Assembly: GCA_951394045.1 (NCBI GenBank)
Contig: OX596001.1
Coordinates: forward strand, 992,001 to 1,056,000
Source: Nitzschia sp. DOCU1
Taxonomy: Eukaryota > Bacillariophyta > Bacillariophyceae > Bacillariales > Bacillariaceae
Direction: 5' to 3'
DNA: 64,000 nucleotides
Under the pieces are notes generated by a model that did no database searches, was not told the origin of the DNA, and was given only the letters and a program-made list of their open reading frames with translations. Shown here piece after piece: positions 22,469 through 34,240 of this stretch (positions within the stretch are counted from its first letter, which is position 1; the number at the start of each line of letters is the position of its first letter). The translations under genes were made by a program, and so were the position numbers.

Positions 22469-24982
22469 TTAGGAGGCATTGACTTTCTCGATCAACACAT
22501 CCACAATCGACGGGTCGGCCAGCGTTGACGTGTCTCCCAGACTATCGGTCTCGCCGCAGACGATCTTGCGCAAAATACGACGCATAATCTTTCCACTGCG
22601 TGTCATCGGGAGAGAGGTAGCGGTAATGATTAAATCAGGAGTACAGAAAGCGCCAATATCCGCACGTACACAACCACGAAGCTCCTTCAGCAATTCAGGG
22701 GTTTCCTCGTAGCCTACTGTCAGCATGCAAAAAGCGCAAATAGATTGACCCTTGATATCGTGGGGTTTTCCAACAACGGCCGCTTGTGCGACAGCTGGGT
22801 GACCCACCAATGCACTCTCAACTTCAGCAGTTCCAATGCGATGACCACTGACGTTGACTGGAATGGGCGGGTTTAGACCGGGGATTGGTTAGGCGTAGCT
22901 GTACAAACAAAATAGAAGAAACGGCCAAGAAAACTTACTGACGTCGTCCATCCGTCCAATGATAAAATGGAAACCATCCTTGTCTCTCGAAACAGTGTCA
23001 CCAGTGAAGTAGTAGCCAGGATATGGTTTGAAATAAACTGTCAAGTAGCGTTCGTGGTCACCTAAGCAAGTTCGGGCCATTGCCGGCCAAGGCTGTTTGA
23101 TCGCCATGACGCCCTCGAAGTTTCCATGCTCGTCAGGTTCTTCTACTTCCTTGCCCGTCTGAGGGTCCAAAACGACTGCGTCAATGCCATAAAACGGAAA
23201 TGTGCAGGACCCGGGCTTCATAGGAGTCACTCCAGGCAGATTTGTGACGATGTGACCTCCGGTTTCTGTTTGCCAGTACGTGTCCACAACGGTACAATGG
23301 CTCTTCCCCACAACCTCGTAATACCATCGCCATGCTTCCGGATTGATTGGTTCGCCGACAGTGCCGAGAACCTTGAGGCTGCTCATGTCGTATTTCTTTG
23401 GTGCTTCGTCCCCGTATCGCATGAGCAAACGGATCGCAGTGGGAGCCGTATAGAACTGAGAGATCTGCAAGAACAAACGTTGTCAGCTCAAAGCGAAGCA
23501 CCTCAGTTTATCAATCGAAATATGCTCACGTACCTTATGGCGCTGCACCATGTCCCAATATCTAACAACGTCGAAGAGAAAACGATTTTACGTGAGGATA
23601 CACATAAGCGTTGCAAGCTCAACAAAGGAGTGTAACTCTTACCTTCCCTCGTCGGGGTAGACGGGAGTTGACTCAAACATAAAGGTAGTTGATCCGTTCA
23701 ACAGCGGACCATCTAAAGGAATGGATGAGAATGTAATGTTAGAAGCCGAAAGCGGGAAGGATGACTGCCAGTGATTGATAATGTAACATGCATCGATGTT
23801 GCAACTCACAAACTACATAGGTGTGACCGGTAATCCACTGTTCGTAAACGATAGTCGGGACGGACGGACGGACGATGAGTGAGGTATCAAGAACAATTTG
23901 TGTGACCTGTAAACGTCCCAAAAACTTACACCAATATCGGCCACACAAGCAAAGAGATCCCCGTGTTGCAAATCGAAAGTAGTCTGGCAAGTCATTTTCG
24001 CGTACAAAGAATAGCCACCTGTGGTGTGAAGCAATCCCTTCGGCTTGCCGGTACTTCCACTGGTGTATAGGATAAACAGACTGTCCTCTGCGTCGAGATG
24101 AGCTGGGGGACAATATGGTCGCTGTACAGCAATCAAAGGGTCCATGCGAATGTCCTTTGGACCCACGTCGAAGGATGGCTTGGTTTCCTCCTCGCCAACA
24201 CCAGGCTTGTAGAATCGTTCATATACGAAGATATGCGTGACAATTGCTTCGCAGTCCAATTTTTGAAGGGCTTCGTTGACTATTTGCTTGAGCGGGATCG
24301 ATTTGCCACCGCGTTTACCAATATCTGCAGTCATGACGAACTTTGAGTGGGCGGCATGGATTCGTTGGGCCAGCGCCTCGGCCGAGAATCCAGCAAAGAC
24401 CACCGAATGGACTGCGCCGATTCGAGCACAAGCAAGCATGGTCATGGCAGCCTCCGGGACCATCCTGTTGGGGCAAGTGCGTGAGAATACTGTACAGTCG
24501 AAGCTTCCCTGGCTCCTCCAGCAATAGCAGCAGCGAAAGACCCGACTGGACGACTTGACTTACGGCATGTAAATTGTGACCACATCGCCTTTCTGCACTC
24601 CCATGCCAAGCATTGCATTTGCAATCTGACAAACCTTCCTGAGCAGCTCATCATATGTGATTTTTCGAATGTCATCGGGCTCGTCCCCCTCCCACACAAT
24701 CGCCGTTTGCTGTCCCTTCGTCGCGATGTGTCGGTCCAGTGCGTTGTAGGAAAGATTCAAGAGCCCACCCGAAAACCAGCGGATGTCGCCGTGCGCGAAA
24801 CTGCCCTGCATAACCTCATCAAAAGGGCGAAACCAGTCCAAGTGCTCCTTGGCTTCCTTGCCCCAGAATGCGGCCGGATTTTCAACGGAATCCTTGTGTT
24901 TGGACTTGTACTGATTCAAGGCCAGATCATTTTTGGCTTCAATGAGCTTGGCGACGTGCGCCACATGCGGGGGTTCGGCCAT
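22469..24982 (-). CDS. ACS: Acetyl-CoA synthetase, AMP-forming (seven exons)
   Basis: The protein is 664 aa, the normal length. Exons in transcription order are 24982-24564, 24464-23930, 23837-23810, 23712-23643, 23561-23534, 23464-22939 and 22857-22469. Every junction is GT-AG, in phase and restores the family sequence. Motifs include [11 protein letters not shown] (P-loop), [12 protein letters not shown] across a junction, [33 protein letters not shown] across a junction, and TRSGKIMRR with the catalytic Lys. The enzyme makes acetyl-CoA from acetate, ATP and CoA through acetyl-AMP. The start [13 protein letters not shown] has no evident targeting signal, so a cytosolic location is likely, but the frame is open upstream. 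Exons 3 and 5 are only 28 bases each. The gene is divergent from NF-YC. Confidence 0.95.
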
Positions 24983-25637
24983 TTTGAGTCTGAACGAAGT
25001 TAGCGAGAGGAAAGAGGATTCGGGCCTGCACAACTAAGAGTCGAGCAGGGTTGCAGAACGGTCGTAGACTTGTCTCTTCTGTTGTTACTTTGGAGAGAGC
25101 GACGGCAAAAGCTTCACAGGACATAAAGGTCTGCAGTTGAAGTTCTGGTCGTTGACGACAGTTCCCATCTCGCTGGATGAGGTGCCACAAAGATCTTATC
25201 GTTTGGGACACTGGTTCGGACCGCACATGAGGGACACTTTGTGAGACATCTAAGAGCGTCTCATCAGACTCATCAGGTGTCGCATGCGTCATTTTACTTC
25301 GTCTGCATGTCGCCAGTTGAAATTCCTCTCCGCAAACCCGAGATGCCCACGCATAGCGAAGCGAGGCGAGGCGCCGCCGCTCCTCGTCGCCCTCTCCACT
25401 TTCTCCTCAACGCTCTCTTGCTCCAGCTGCTTCCATTTGGCAGCAGCAAACAGCAACAGTCCTCCCATCTCTCCTTCGTAACACACATCCTCCCCTCATC
25501 GATCGAACCAGTCCGCGCCATCATTATCGGATCGGATTGCTTTCTTTTTCTCTCCCGCATTGTTCTTTTCATTTGTTGTCCATTGACATCACATCCAGAC
25601 TCATAGTCTATCGCAAAGAGGCAGACATCCAGCAACC
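24983..25637. other. Divergent upstream region of ACS and NF-YC
   Basis: 655 bases without a supportable gene. Frames on both strands are arginine- or serine-rich and have no family resemblance. Presumed promoters and leaders. Confidence 0.5.
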
Positions 25638-27485
25638 ATGAGCACGGCGCCAACAGACAACTCGGCAGCACCGCCTGCTGCCCCAGCGGCCACTGCGGTC
25701 AAGAGAGCCGCGGCCGAAGAAACTGCTCGCCCTCTGGTAAAGAAGCCCAACACGGCTGCCAACCCGCAGCAATCGGAGCTTCAGCAGCAGATTCAAGCGC
25801 AGCTACAAGCACAGCTACAACAGCAGCTCGCAGCCGCCGCTGCTCGAGGCCAGCAAGCGAACATTACGCCCGAGCAAATCCAGGTGAGTTCAAGATTCGA
25901 GGCGGCTCGCGGCCGGCGATGTACTTTATTGCTTATCTGACCATTTCCTCTACCTTTACTTTCCATCTTGCAGGCTCAGGCGCAAGCCATGGTTCAATGT
26001 GCTGCGCAAGGTAAGCGTTATAACGCGCAAGCAACTTTCATTCAGCGTTGCTTATTCGTTTCCTCATGTCGTTCCTCTTTTCATCCCACGAAACAGCCCA
26101 AGCCGTTGTTGCCGCAGCCAAATCAAAGGTAAGGACTTCTACTGTTTGGATACTTTGCTTTAACCGTTGGTATCAATCTCACCTCGTTCCTTTCTTGCAG
26201 GGAGATGGTCTAGTTCCTATGAACAGCGCCCAAATCACTGCGCTTAGTCAGATCCAGGCACAGGCGGTAGGTCGGAACAATGTCGAAACTGACAGCACCG
26301 CAAACCACTTCTCACTCGTCCCACCCACACCCCATTTCAGATAGTCCATGCTCGCAAATCTCAGGGGACTCCCCAGCAAATTAACACCCAAATTCAGCTT
26401 CAAGGTGAGTTGTACAAGGACCTTGGCGGTTGTCCGACTTGACCCAGTACAGCCGCTTTGCAATACTAGTAGTTGCTACTCGCTCAAGGAGCAGGGAAGC
26501 AAGATTCCTGGAAGTAGACCATGACTTCGATTGCCCACTCACTCACCATTGCGTACTTCTTTCTTTTCGTTTCTCTCCTTCAGCCCAAGCACTAGGTGAG
26601 TCGTCAAGGAGGGCGTGAAGATGGCGCGGCAACCGCATCTTAGGGTTGCGCGCGGCGTTGTCCATCACTATTCCTCACTTTATGCTTTCCTACTTTACTT
26701 CTTTGCTTTTGCGAACTATCTAGTTCACGCACATACGCAGGCCCAAATCGCCGCAGGAATTTACTTGGGCGATGAAAGCGCTGCTGCTCCAGCCACGACG
26801 GCGGTGGAACCTCGTCCATCTGCGCCAGCCGTTACCTCCGCACCATCCGCTGCTGCTCCCACGGCTGACGCCGCTCGTCCCCCTGCGTCAGCTTCTGCGA
26901 AAGCTTCCCTCGCCATGGCCATCGAACCTGCTCGAGTTCCCAATCCTGTTCTGCTCTCCAGTGGAAACTCTATCTCTAGTGCTATGGACACAACTGGTGC
27001 AGACGGAAGTTTGGTGCCGCAGGCTCCTGCTCCATCGAGTTCCTCGCCTCAATTCTTGGCTGCACTCAATGGAAGCCTTAATAAGTTCTGGAAAGAGCAA
27101 ATTGAAGCTGTGAAGCAGCTTGCGGAGCAGACGGAGCAAGACTTTAAGACTCACAATGACTTGCCCCTCGCGCGCATCAAACGTATAATGAAGTCTGACG
27201 AGGTAAGTGCTCGTTTCCATTGATACTCCATCGTTTGCAGCCAGAATGCCATTCCAATTCTTTTTGTGGCCTTTCATTTTTGAATTTTCTACGTAGGATG
27301 TCCGCATGATTTCAGCAGAAGCTCCAGTTCTGTTTGCCAAAGCGTGCGAATTGTTCATTTTGGATTTGAGTATTCGAAGCTGGAACTACTCGCAACTCCA
27401 CAAAAGGCGAACCTTGCAGAAGGAGGACATCCGAGAGGCAATATCCAAAACGGACGTGCTAGACTTTCTAGTAGACGTTGTGTAG
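25638..27485 (+). CDS. NFYC: NF-Y transcription factor subunit C (HAP5), eight exons
   Basis: Exons 25638-25883, 25974-26010, 26097-26128, 26201-26266, 26341-26404, 26584-26595, 26757-27202 and 27297-27485 give 363 aa in phase. The C-terminal 100 residues are the NF-YC histone fold: LNKFWKEQIEAVKQ, LPLARIKRIMKSDEDVRMIS, EAPVLFAKACELFILDL, RRTLQKEDIREAI and DFLVDVV. NF-YC pairs with NF-YB, then NF-YA, to bind CCAAT boxes in the nucleus. The N-terminal 240 residues are Ala/Gln/Pro-rich and encoded by many tiny exons, several beginning with an Ala-Gln unit. The 12-base exon 6 is the least certain: skipping it also keeps phase. The acceptor at 26756 is chosen over one at 26740 because only it keeps the frame. 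Confidence 0.88.
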
Positions 27486-27633
27486 GATGGCTGGAATTCG
27501 TGTGTTTAGATGCTTCGCGAGGGGTACTTTCTTCCAGTGGTAATAAATCCAGCCTAGTATGTCTTTTGATACAAAGGTATAACAATGTAAAGAGAAACAG
27601 TACAGCGTTTTTCGTGCATTCATTGCTATAAAA

Positions 27634-28230
27634 TTAGTCCTTCTTCTTTCGGTTTTCGACAGCGATGCGGTATCCAGCCACTCTTGTTTCTTGACGGGCG
27701 ACACGAATGGCAGTGAAAGCTTTGAAGTTCTTCATCTCATCTGTGACGGCTTGCAATTCAAGAGGTGGCTTGGAGTGGTCGATAGGTTGAATAGTTCCCT
27801 TGAGTTGAGTGGCTCCCGAGGCATCGTCTCCCTTCTTGAAAATGACCAAGTTGGCCTTGTAGGAAGTGAGGCGGGCTACATTCAAGTCCAGCGATTCCTG
27901 CGACTTGTTGGAGCGGCGGTAATCGACAGCAATTCCAATCGTCATGGCGTACTTGGGGTTCAAGCCGGCAGTCTTGAGTTCCTCCAGAGTGAATCCCTTG
28001 CCCATTCGCGTTTTGGCCGAGTACTTTTGAGTCGGGCAGTGGACGATGGGTCGGAGCTTTTGAAGAGGAGCGGGAGCCAGAGCGGCCGCCCGTTTCGCTC
28101 TTGCAAGACGACGCGATTTCTTTCGGGACGCCTGGTTCAAGGCCAACTTGACCTTGAGCGGGCCACGAGAAGACTCACAGTACTTCTTGTTGCAGTGGAT
28201 GTTCGGAATAATATTATTGTGCTTCACCAT
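27634..28230 (-). CDS. RPL13: 60S ribosomal protein eL13
   Basis: Single exon, 198 aa, start MVKHNNIIPN as in plant eL13. Family segments are present: LNQASRKKSRRLARAKRAA, RPIVHCPTQKY, GKGFTLEELKTAGL, TIGIAVDYRRSNKSQESL and NVARLTSYKANLVIF. It is a structural protein of the cytosolic large ribosomal subunit. The C-terminus ends in a lysine cluster (ENRKKKD). It is convergent with NF-YC and divergent from Sec10. Confidence 0.95.
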   Translation of the reverse strand: MVKHNNIIPNIHCNKKYCESSRGPLKVKLALNQASRKKSRRLARAKRAAALAPAPLQKLRPIVHCPTQKYSAKTRMGKGFTLEELKTAGLNPKYAMTIGIAVDYRRSNKSQESLDLNVARLTSYKANLVIFKKGDDASGATQLKGTIQPIDHSKPPLELQAVTDEMKNFKAFTAIRVARQETRVAGYRIAVENRKKKD

Positions 28231-28651
28231 GGTTTCACTATGCTAACACTCGTGTCCCTTCTATACAACCGATATCACCTTGATGATTGAATTCACAATG
28301 GTAAGGCTGATGCCCGCTAGCTAGCTCGCGGCGGTGGTGGACGATCTTGCTTTCTTCCCGATGCCTGCGACGTCGTAGGTTCTTTTAAGTACTCCTCCTA
28401 CGGAAGGCGAAGTAGAGCGAAAAGAGGTAAATGTGAAGTGATCATATTAGTCAATTTATATCATATTCATGCTTGGAGGTCGCCAATGGTAGAGGTGCGA
28501 CGAGCTCGGAGGGAGGCATGCCGGCGCCCGCCGGCTAGAAAATGATTTTGTTGCGCGTTGGATCGATCGCGAGATCTTCACCATGATGATGGTCATGTTG
28601 AGTCATTAGCTCAGTGCCATACCGGCCAGCACCCAGTAGATCCCTCTCAAC
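28231..28651. other. Divergent upstream region of RPL13 and SEC10
   Basis: 421 bases with no gene. Contains an AT-rich patch near 28444-28470 and a CCGGC-rich patch near 28520-28536. No element is assigned. Confidence 0.5.
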
Positions 28652-31600
28652 ATGGATAAAGAAAAAGAGAAGAAAAAGGCGAAAAAGCCCGCAGGAAGAG
28701 AGAAGTCTCCAAAGCGGTCCAAGTCCCCGAAACGAGAGAAAAGCCCGACGCGAGGCGGCGGCAAAAAGCCTACAAAGCAGTCGGGAGGCGTCAAGGAAAT
28801 CAGCAATGACCGTGGTGACCGTGCCACGGCGATCACTGCGGACAACTTTCTGGACGTACTGCCTCACGAGTATGTGCAGCATGTTCGCGATGGACGCGCA
28901 AGTGTGGACCCTCTGCTGTACTACCTCCCGAAACAAGCCACCGGCACGACTGGGAACAAGTTCCCGAATTTCCGTGTGCTGCTGGCTGCCGCTGAAGACG
29001 ACATTCGGCTACATCGCGCCCGCTTACAGGCCGCAAGGAACAACGACGTCTCGATGCTTCGGACTTACCAGCTGGAAACCGACAGTCTCTGGCTTGCACG
29101 CCAGCAACGCTTGAATGAACGGCAGCTCATGTTGAGCAAACTGGATACCGAGCGCCCCATCATTCTCAAGGAACTCGTGACCCCTCCTGCAGGTCTAACT
29201 CCGCAAGAAGCCGCGCAAGTGCAGCTTGCAAGGTGGCAAAGGGCGCTGGAGCTTTATGTTTATTCACCCAGGGACCACGACAAGCTGGGCATGTTGGAGC
29301 TGCTAGAACAGTTGAGCGAGGGCGTTGCAGAGGTGAGATACGGAAAACCATAGAGACTCAGGCCAGTCCATATACGATGCTCACACATGCCCGTTTTTTC
29401 GTGTAGGAGGATCGCCTTTCTAATGTCTTGGAGCAAGCTTCTAGTATGTGCGAAACCCTTGTAGACGTAACCAGACAGATCGTCAAGGATGCCACGGAAC
29501 AGATAGCAGAAAGCGAAGACGCTTATCAAGTCCGGTTAGAGGCCCACGAACTATTTGCTCGCAATGCTCTGGCACGGACCGAAGAGATTCAAAATCAATT
29601 CAGAATCAATGGTCGGGCGGCTCTACAGATTGGAAACCAACTAGAATTTGCTGAGCGAAAACGACAGCGCTGTGAATCAGCTTCGTTCTTGATTCGACGA
29701 TGGTGGCTTATGGAAAGTCTTGCGGAACAGGAAGCCTTATCAGGAGAATCGCTTCGAGTGCAAGAAGAAGTCAGGGGCGTGGTTCCCCTGACCTCCTGTC
29801 GTATGGACCCTCTCTTTACCAAGCCGGAAAATTCACTCGAAGCCTCTCGCGCGTTGCGTCAGTTGCGACAAGTTGTACGAAGCCGAGGCAACGCTGCTGG
29901 GAATGCTGGAGGGGACGGGCAGCATTTGGATAGTACGAGTAGCCGTCGTTTTGATTTGACCGCAGATTTAATCCGACGAACCTCTGATGCCATGGAACAA
30001 CGTCTGCTCAATACTTTCTCCGAGATTTATGGAAAGGGCGGCACCTACGATTTCTCCTCGAATAAGCCAAGACCAGGGACCATTCAATGGCAGGAATTGC
30101 GAAACCTTGCGCACGCGTTGTTGCTATTTGACACCGGACGAAGTCTCCACAAGCGTTATGTTGACATGGTGGTGTCAACACGATTCCCGGAACTCTTTGA
30201 TAAATCGGAAATTGTTCAGCGCAGTGATGGGGACGGACTGAATACAAGTCAAAGCGAAGATCAAGAAGCCAAGACCGAAGACGTTGATGAGGATTTGGAT
30301 ATGGATTCTACGAGAAGTAAACTTTCCAGCCTTTTCCATCGTGTCTCGGAAGTTTGCATGCAAGAATTTCAACTCATTGGTTATGTGTTTGAATCATCGG
30401 CCGACGAAGTGGCCGGAACAGAAAATATTCCTCTTACAGTGGCGCGAGCATTGTGTACTCGAGTCATTGGCGACCCCAAACACGGCTTGCAGGCTCGAAT
30501 CAACGACCTGCTGGAAAGCATTGATCGGAAGAGCGACTTCGATTCGGGAGCAAAGAAACTCGATACCTTCGTGGTCATTCATGAAAAAGCTGCAGGCCTT
30601 TTTGCTTTGCTTAAGGACGCCGCAGAACGTCTCTTACGGCAGTCAGATCGGCAGGATTCTCCATCAGCTCGAAGCTCCGTAGAAAGCTTGAAATCGTTTT
30701 TGAGCTCACAGGAGATCTCGCTGAACAGTGCCCACCGACACGGATACCTCAACCTGGAGTTGCGGCTGTTACACCATAAATGCTGTGTAGCGTTGGACCA
30801 GGCAGGATGTGCCATGATCCGTCCGATTCCGGTTAAAGTTGACCCGACGCTAATAGAAAAGGGCATTCTTCAAGAGTACACTGCTCCTCTCGTGCCGTTG
30901 GACAAAGAGGCGCTCAAGCGTGGTGGTTTCAATGACATCTTAAGTGGTCCTCTGAAGCAGTCCGTCCTGCGGCAACCTCTGATCGACGCGACAGATTCGC
31001 TGGCCCGCGCCAGTCTCATGTTTGGAAAAGGAAGAGAGGGAGGAGAGTCTGCTGCGCGCGTCGTGGCGACTATTTACAACCAAATGTGCACATTTTACGG
31101 GCAAGCATATCTGTATCCAATTGTTGAAGCCCTTCAAGAGATGCTCAAGGGGACTGCACCGAATCAGGCGCCTCAGCTACCTTTTGACGAGGAACAGCCG
31201 GCGCATGACCTTGGAGTAGATTCCGCCATGTGGGTTGGACTCGAGCGTATCCACAGTGCTGCGAAGGGGTTTGACCGAGAAATGTGGGCTGAAAACAAGA
31301 AAGATTCCAATCGAGTATGGGAACTCTTGACGACAAGTGGGGAGAGTACTGGTGTGTCGAACAGTATGGCTGTTGCTCGCGAATGTCGCATTCAATTTTT
31401 CACCGAGTTGGAACACAGAGGGGAGGATGCGATCCTTCGGGCGTTGGATACCCTCAGTGCGCATATTCAGTGGATCTTGGTGACGGGAAGTGAAGCCCTC
31501 ATGTCGACGGGCGGAGCACGTATTTTCAACATGTCCAGTCAATCCGGCGTAAGTGTCCACTCCGTGCTTTCAGTGGGTTTTAACCGTGGCTGGCTCACAT

Positions 31601-32187
31601 CACACCTCGACCTTTTTTAGGGCCCCTACTCGGTATCTTCTGGGGCATCGCTTGAGGCGCCAAACAGTCCCGCCGTCAAATCCCTTTGCTACTGCCTTCG
31701 TGTCCAGTTTGTTCACGTGCAGGCGGCCTTAACCCCGACTTCCCTGTCAGCCTTTTGGACGGCCCTCTCTATGCGTATCTACGATATACTTATAACCCGC
31801 CTGCTGCAAAATTGGTTCGTCTCCACAGCCGGTGCGGTAGTTTTGGCCCGCGACGTTGAAGCCTTACGAAGCGTGTCGATGTTGGCCGGCACCCAGCACG
31901 ACCATTGGGAACTTCTGCGAGAGTTGCTGACCCTCTACATGACCCCGCCAGATGCGCTCAAGATCATGCTTGTTGGATCCGACGGAGATGGAAGGGGACT
32001 CTTTGCTCGAGCTGGCAAGGACCAGTCCCTAGTATTCATGAGCAGACGGATGGACTACCGTTACAGGACAAACCAAGGGCAAAAGAAGAGTGTCTGGGTT
32101 ACCCAACTTCTGGACGAATTGAAGGTTCGAGACCCCACAGACGGACCAGTTAATATCGGAAAGTTCGCTGCCGGGAGACGAATGTAA
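28652..32187 (+). CDS. SEC10: Exocyst complex subunit Sec10
   Basis: Three exons: 28652-29332, 29407-31548 and 31621-32187, all phase 0, giving 1129 aa. The Sec10 C-terminal signature is clear: ILITRLLQNWFVSTAGAVVL, ARDVEALRSVSML, and WELLRELLTLYMTPPDALKI. The middle contains long helical stretches (RYVDMVVSTRFPELF, AEDDIRLHRARLQAARN). Sec10 is a CATCHR-fold subunit of the octameric exocyst that tethers secretory vesicles to the plasma membrane. The N-terminal 45 residues are a basic Lys/Ser/Pro-rich extension (KEKEKKKAKKPAGREKSPKR). The protein is longer than typical Sec10 (about 700-850 aa), partly from this extension and acidic or polar linkers such as DVDEDLDMDSTRS. Confidence 0.85.
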
Positions 32188-32319
32188 TAAATGGTTCGGG
32201 TCGGTTCTCAGCTGACAATGTAGCAGTCTTCAAGATAAAAATGCTATAAGAGTGTACATTTGCAGAATTAAAGACCGATATTTTGAACCTAAAATCATCG
32301 TTGTCGTTAGAGGACGAGC

Positions 32320-33847
32320 TTAAAACGATGAAAACGATGCAACAGCCGGGCACATTGGCACTTCCTCCATTCCATGCATTCCCCATTTCTTACGCAAATG
32401 CGTGGGGGGCACCTGATGCCTTACAAGGCACCTTGTGCCAGATATTGCGGTAGCCATGTGAGAAAAGCGACCAACCCCCATTGCGACACAGCGTGCTTCG
32501 CTTGCGATGTACAAGTCCACAAAAGTCGACAAGAAGGCATCTGCCGGCATGTTCTCGTTAGGATTGAGTATGTGTGCGACAGAAGCATTGTTCCTGGCAA
32601 CAATTTCGACCTTCGATCGGAGATCTGACCATTCCTCTTTTGATTGCGCATCAAGGAGAACACGCTTGACCAGGTCGCTTGAATCTGCGTAGAAATATAC
32701 CTTCGGCCTCCTGGGTTGGGTATAATTGTGAGATTGCGCAATGATATCCACACATGCAACAGCATGCTTTGCCATCTCCAACAAGTGATCGTTGTTTTCC
32801 AGGTCTAATTGATTTTCTTGATCTCTTTTGAAATCGTCAGCGGAATATTTCAAATTTCCGTGTGCAGCTGGATGCCTACAACAGAAGAGGATGATGAGAA
32901 AGGGAATGATTTTGGAGACACGACGCTGTGCTAAACCAAAGATAGACATGTCCCAAGATCTCACCCGAAACGGCAGTGCACTGCGTCGAAGGCCCCATGA
33001 ACCAAGCCTAGCGTCAACTTGGCTTCATCGATGGCCATTTGAACATCCACAGATGGCTGGAAGAGGGCATGCCAAACAAAGCCGTAGTGCCTCGCAAAAA
33101 AACCCGTCCCAAGATGCCCAAAATCCAAGAGTTGTATCCTTGGGTTATTTCTATAATGTTCGTTCAGCCGCGTCGGTGTTTCGGTAGTGGGGTGGTCCGG
33201 TAGAGTAAAATTCATGAGGTGAGGCACAACGAATCCCTCCAGCGGAAATCTACCATTGTACCACTTCAGCAGAACAAGACTCGAATCCCTGTGTGCCCCC
33301 TTGATCGTCTCTACCAAACCTTGCATTCGGTCCACGAGCCCCCCACCTTGAGTGGCTTGATCATGACGTACAATCCAAATTTTTGGGCCTTCGGGGTTTT
33401 CTAATATCTGGCCGTGAGGGAATTTTTCTCGCATTTCATAATGCCAAATGAGATATTCTCGAAACCACTTAAATTCCTCAGCCAAATCATTCGAGACTGC
33501 TTGGAAGTATTCTTCGACATGTTGTAGATATCGATCCCGACCTGATGTAGGTTTTTCGCCACTACGAGTCCTGTTACCGCTAGTAAAAGGCGGGGGAGCG
33601 TTACTGCCAATGGTAGCACTGAGCGCGCAGGGGTAATGATATTGCCAAGAGTAGCACCAAACGCCGGGGAATCAAAACCCTCAGCCGCATCCAACGGATC
33701 ATCAACGACGATATTCGACTCTATAGATTTGGCGGACATGGACAATTGCCGGAAAACCAAGAAGGCGACAATCAGGGAAAACAAACAAAACTGCAATGTT
33801 TGCTTTCGTCGGCCACCTCCTTTCTGGGGGACGAGCTGGATGGGCAT
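32320..33847 (-). CDS. Type II membrane GT-B glycosyltransferase, fucosyltransferase-like
   Basis: The 3' exons are firm: one ends at a donor after 32965 and the last is 32875-32320 (junction FG|HPAAHG). The start at 33847 gives MPIQLVPQKGGGRRK followed by a membrane segment (FCLFSLIVAFLVF). The 5' junction is unresolved. The leader frame and the body frame (RYLQHVEEYFQAV onward) differ, and the body frame is open from about 33677. A 116-base intron ending at the AG before 33546 is one phase-consistent option. The body has GGGLVDRMQGLVETIKGA, FDAVHCRFG and DLYIASEARCVAMGVGRFSH. These resemble donor-binding segments of fucosyltransferases of the NodZ/POFUT type. Role: Golgi sugar transfer is inferred; donor and acceptor are unknown. 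Confidence 0.6.
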
Positions 33848-34240
33848 TGGTGGAGAGCCAAGGACACCTTTGAGGGCTCAAAGGAAGGTGGACAAGTGAC
33901 TATGTCCTCTGCTTCGGTCTTCAGGGGCCATGGTCATGCGAAAGCAGGGGATGGAGCCAACGCTGGAATTGTGAATTCAGCGATGTGCATCATGGTTCAT
34001 TCGAAGCTCCGGTGGGCGAAGCTACGTAGGGTATTTATAAAGTAGCCGGGGTACCGACTACCGGTAGGAATGACTTCTGACTCATTGGACCACTTTTCAA
34101 ATTTTTGTTTCTCTCTCCTCTCTATCTCGTCGAAGTTCTGATTGCCGATGATGTGAATGATGGTAACAATGTGTGTCTGTCCCCCCTTCTTTGAAACAAA
34201 ACCACTTTAGCCATCGACGCTGGCGATTATCCTCAACAAC
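33848..34240. other. Divergent upstream region
   Basis: 393 bases between the GT-B-like gene and the coiled-coil gene. A pyrimidine-rich stretch lies near 34107-34130. No gene seen. Confidence 0.5.
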
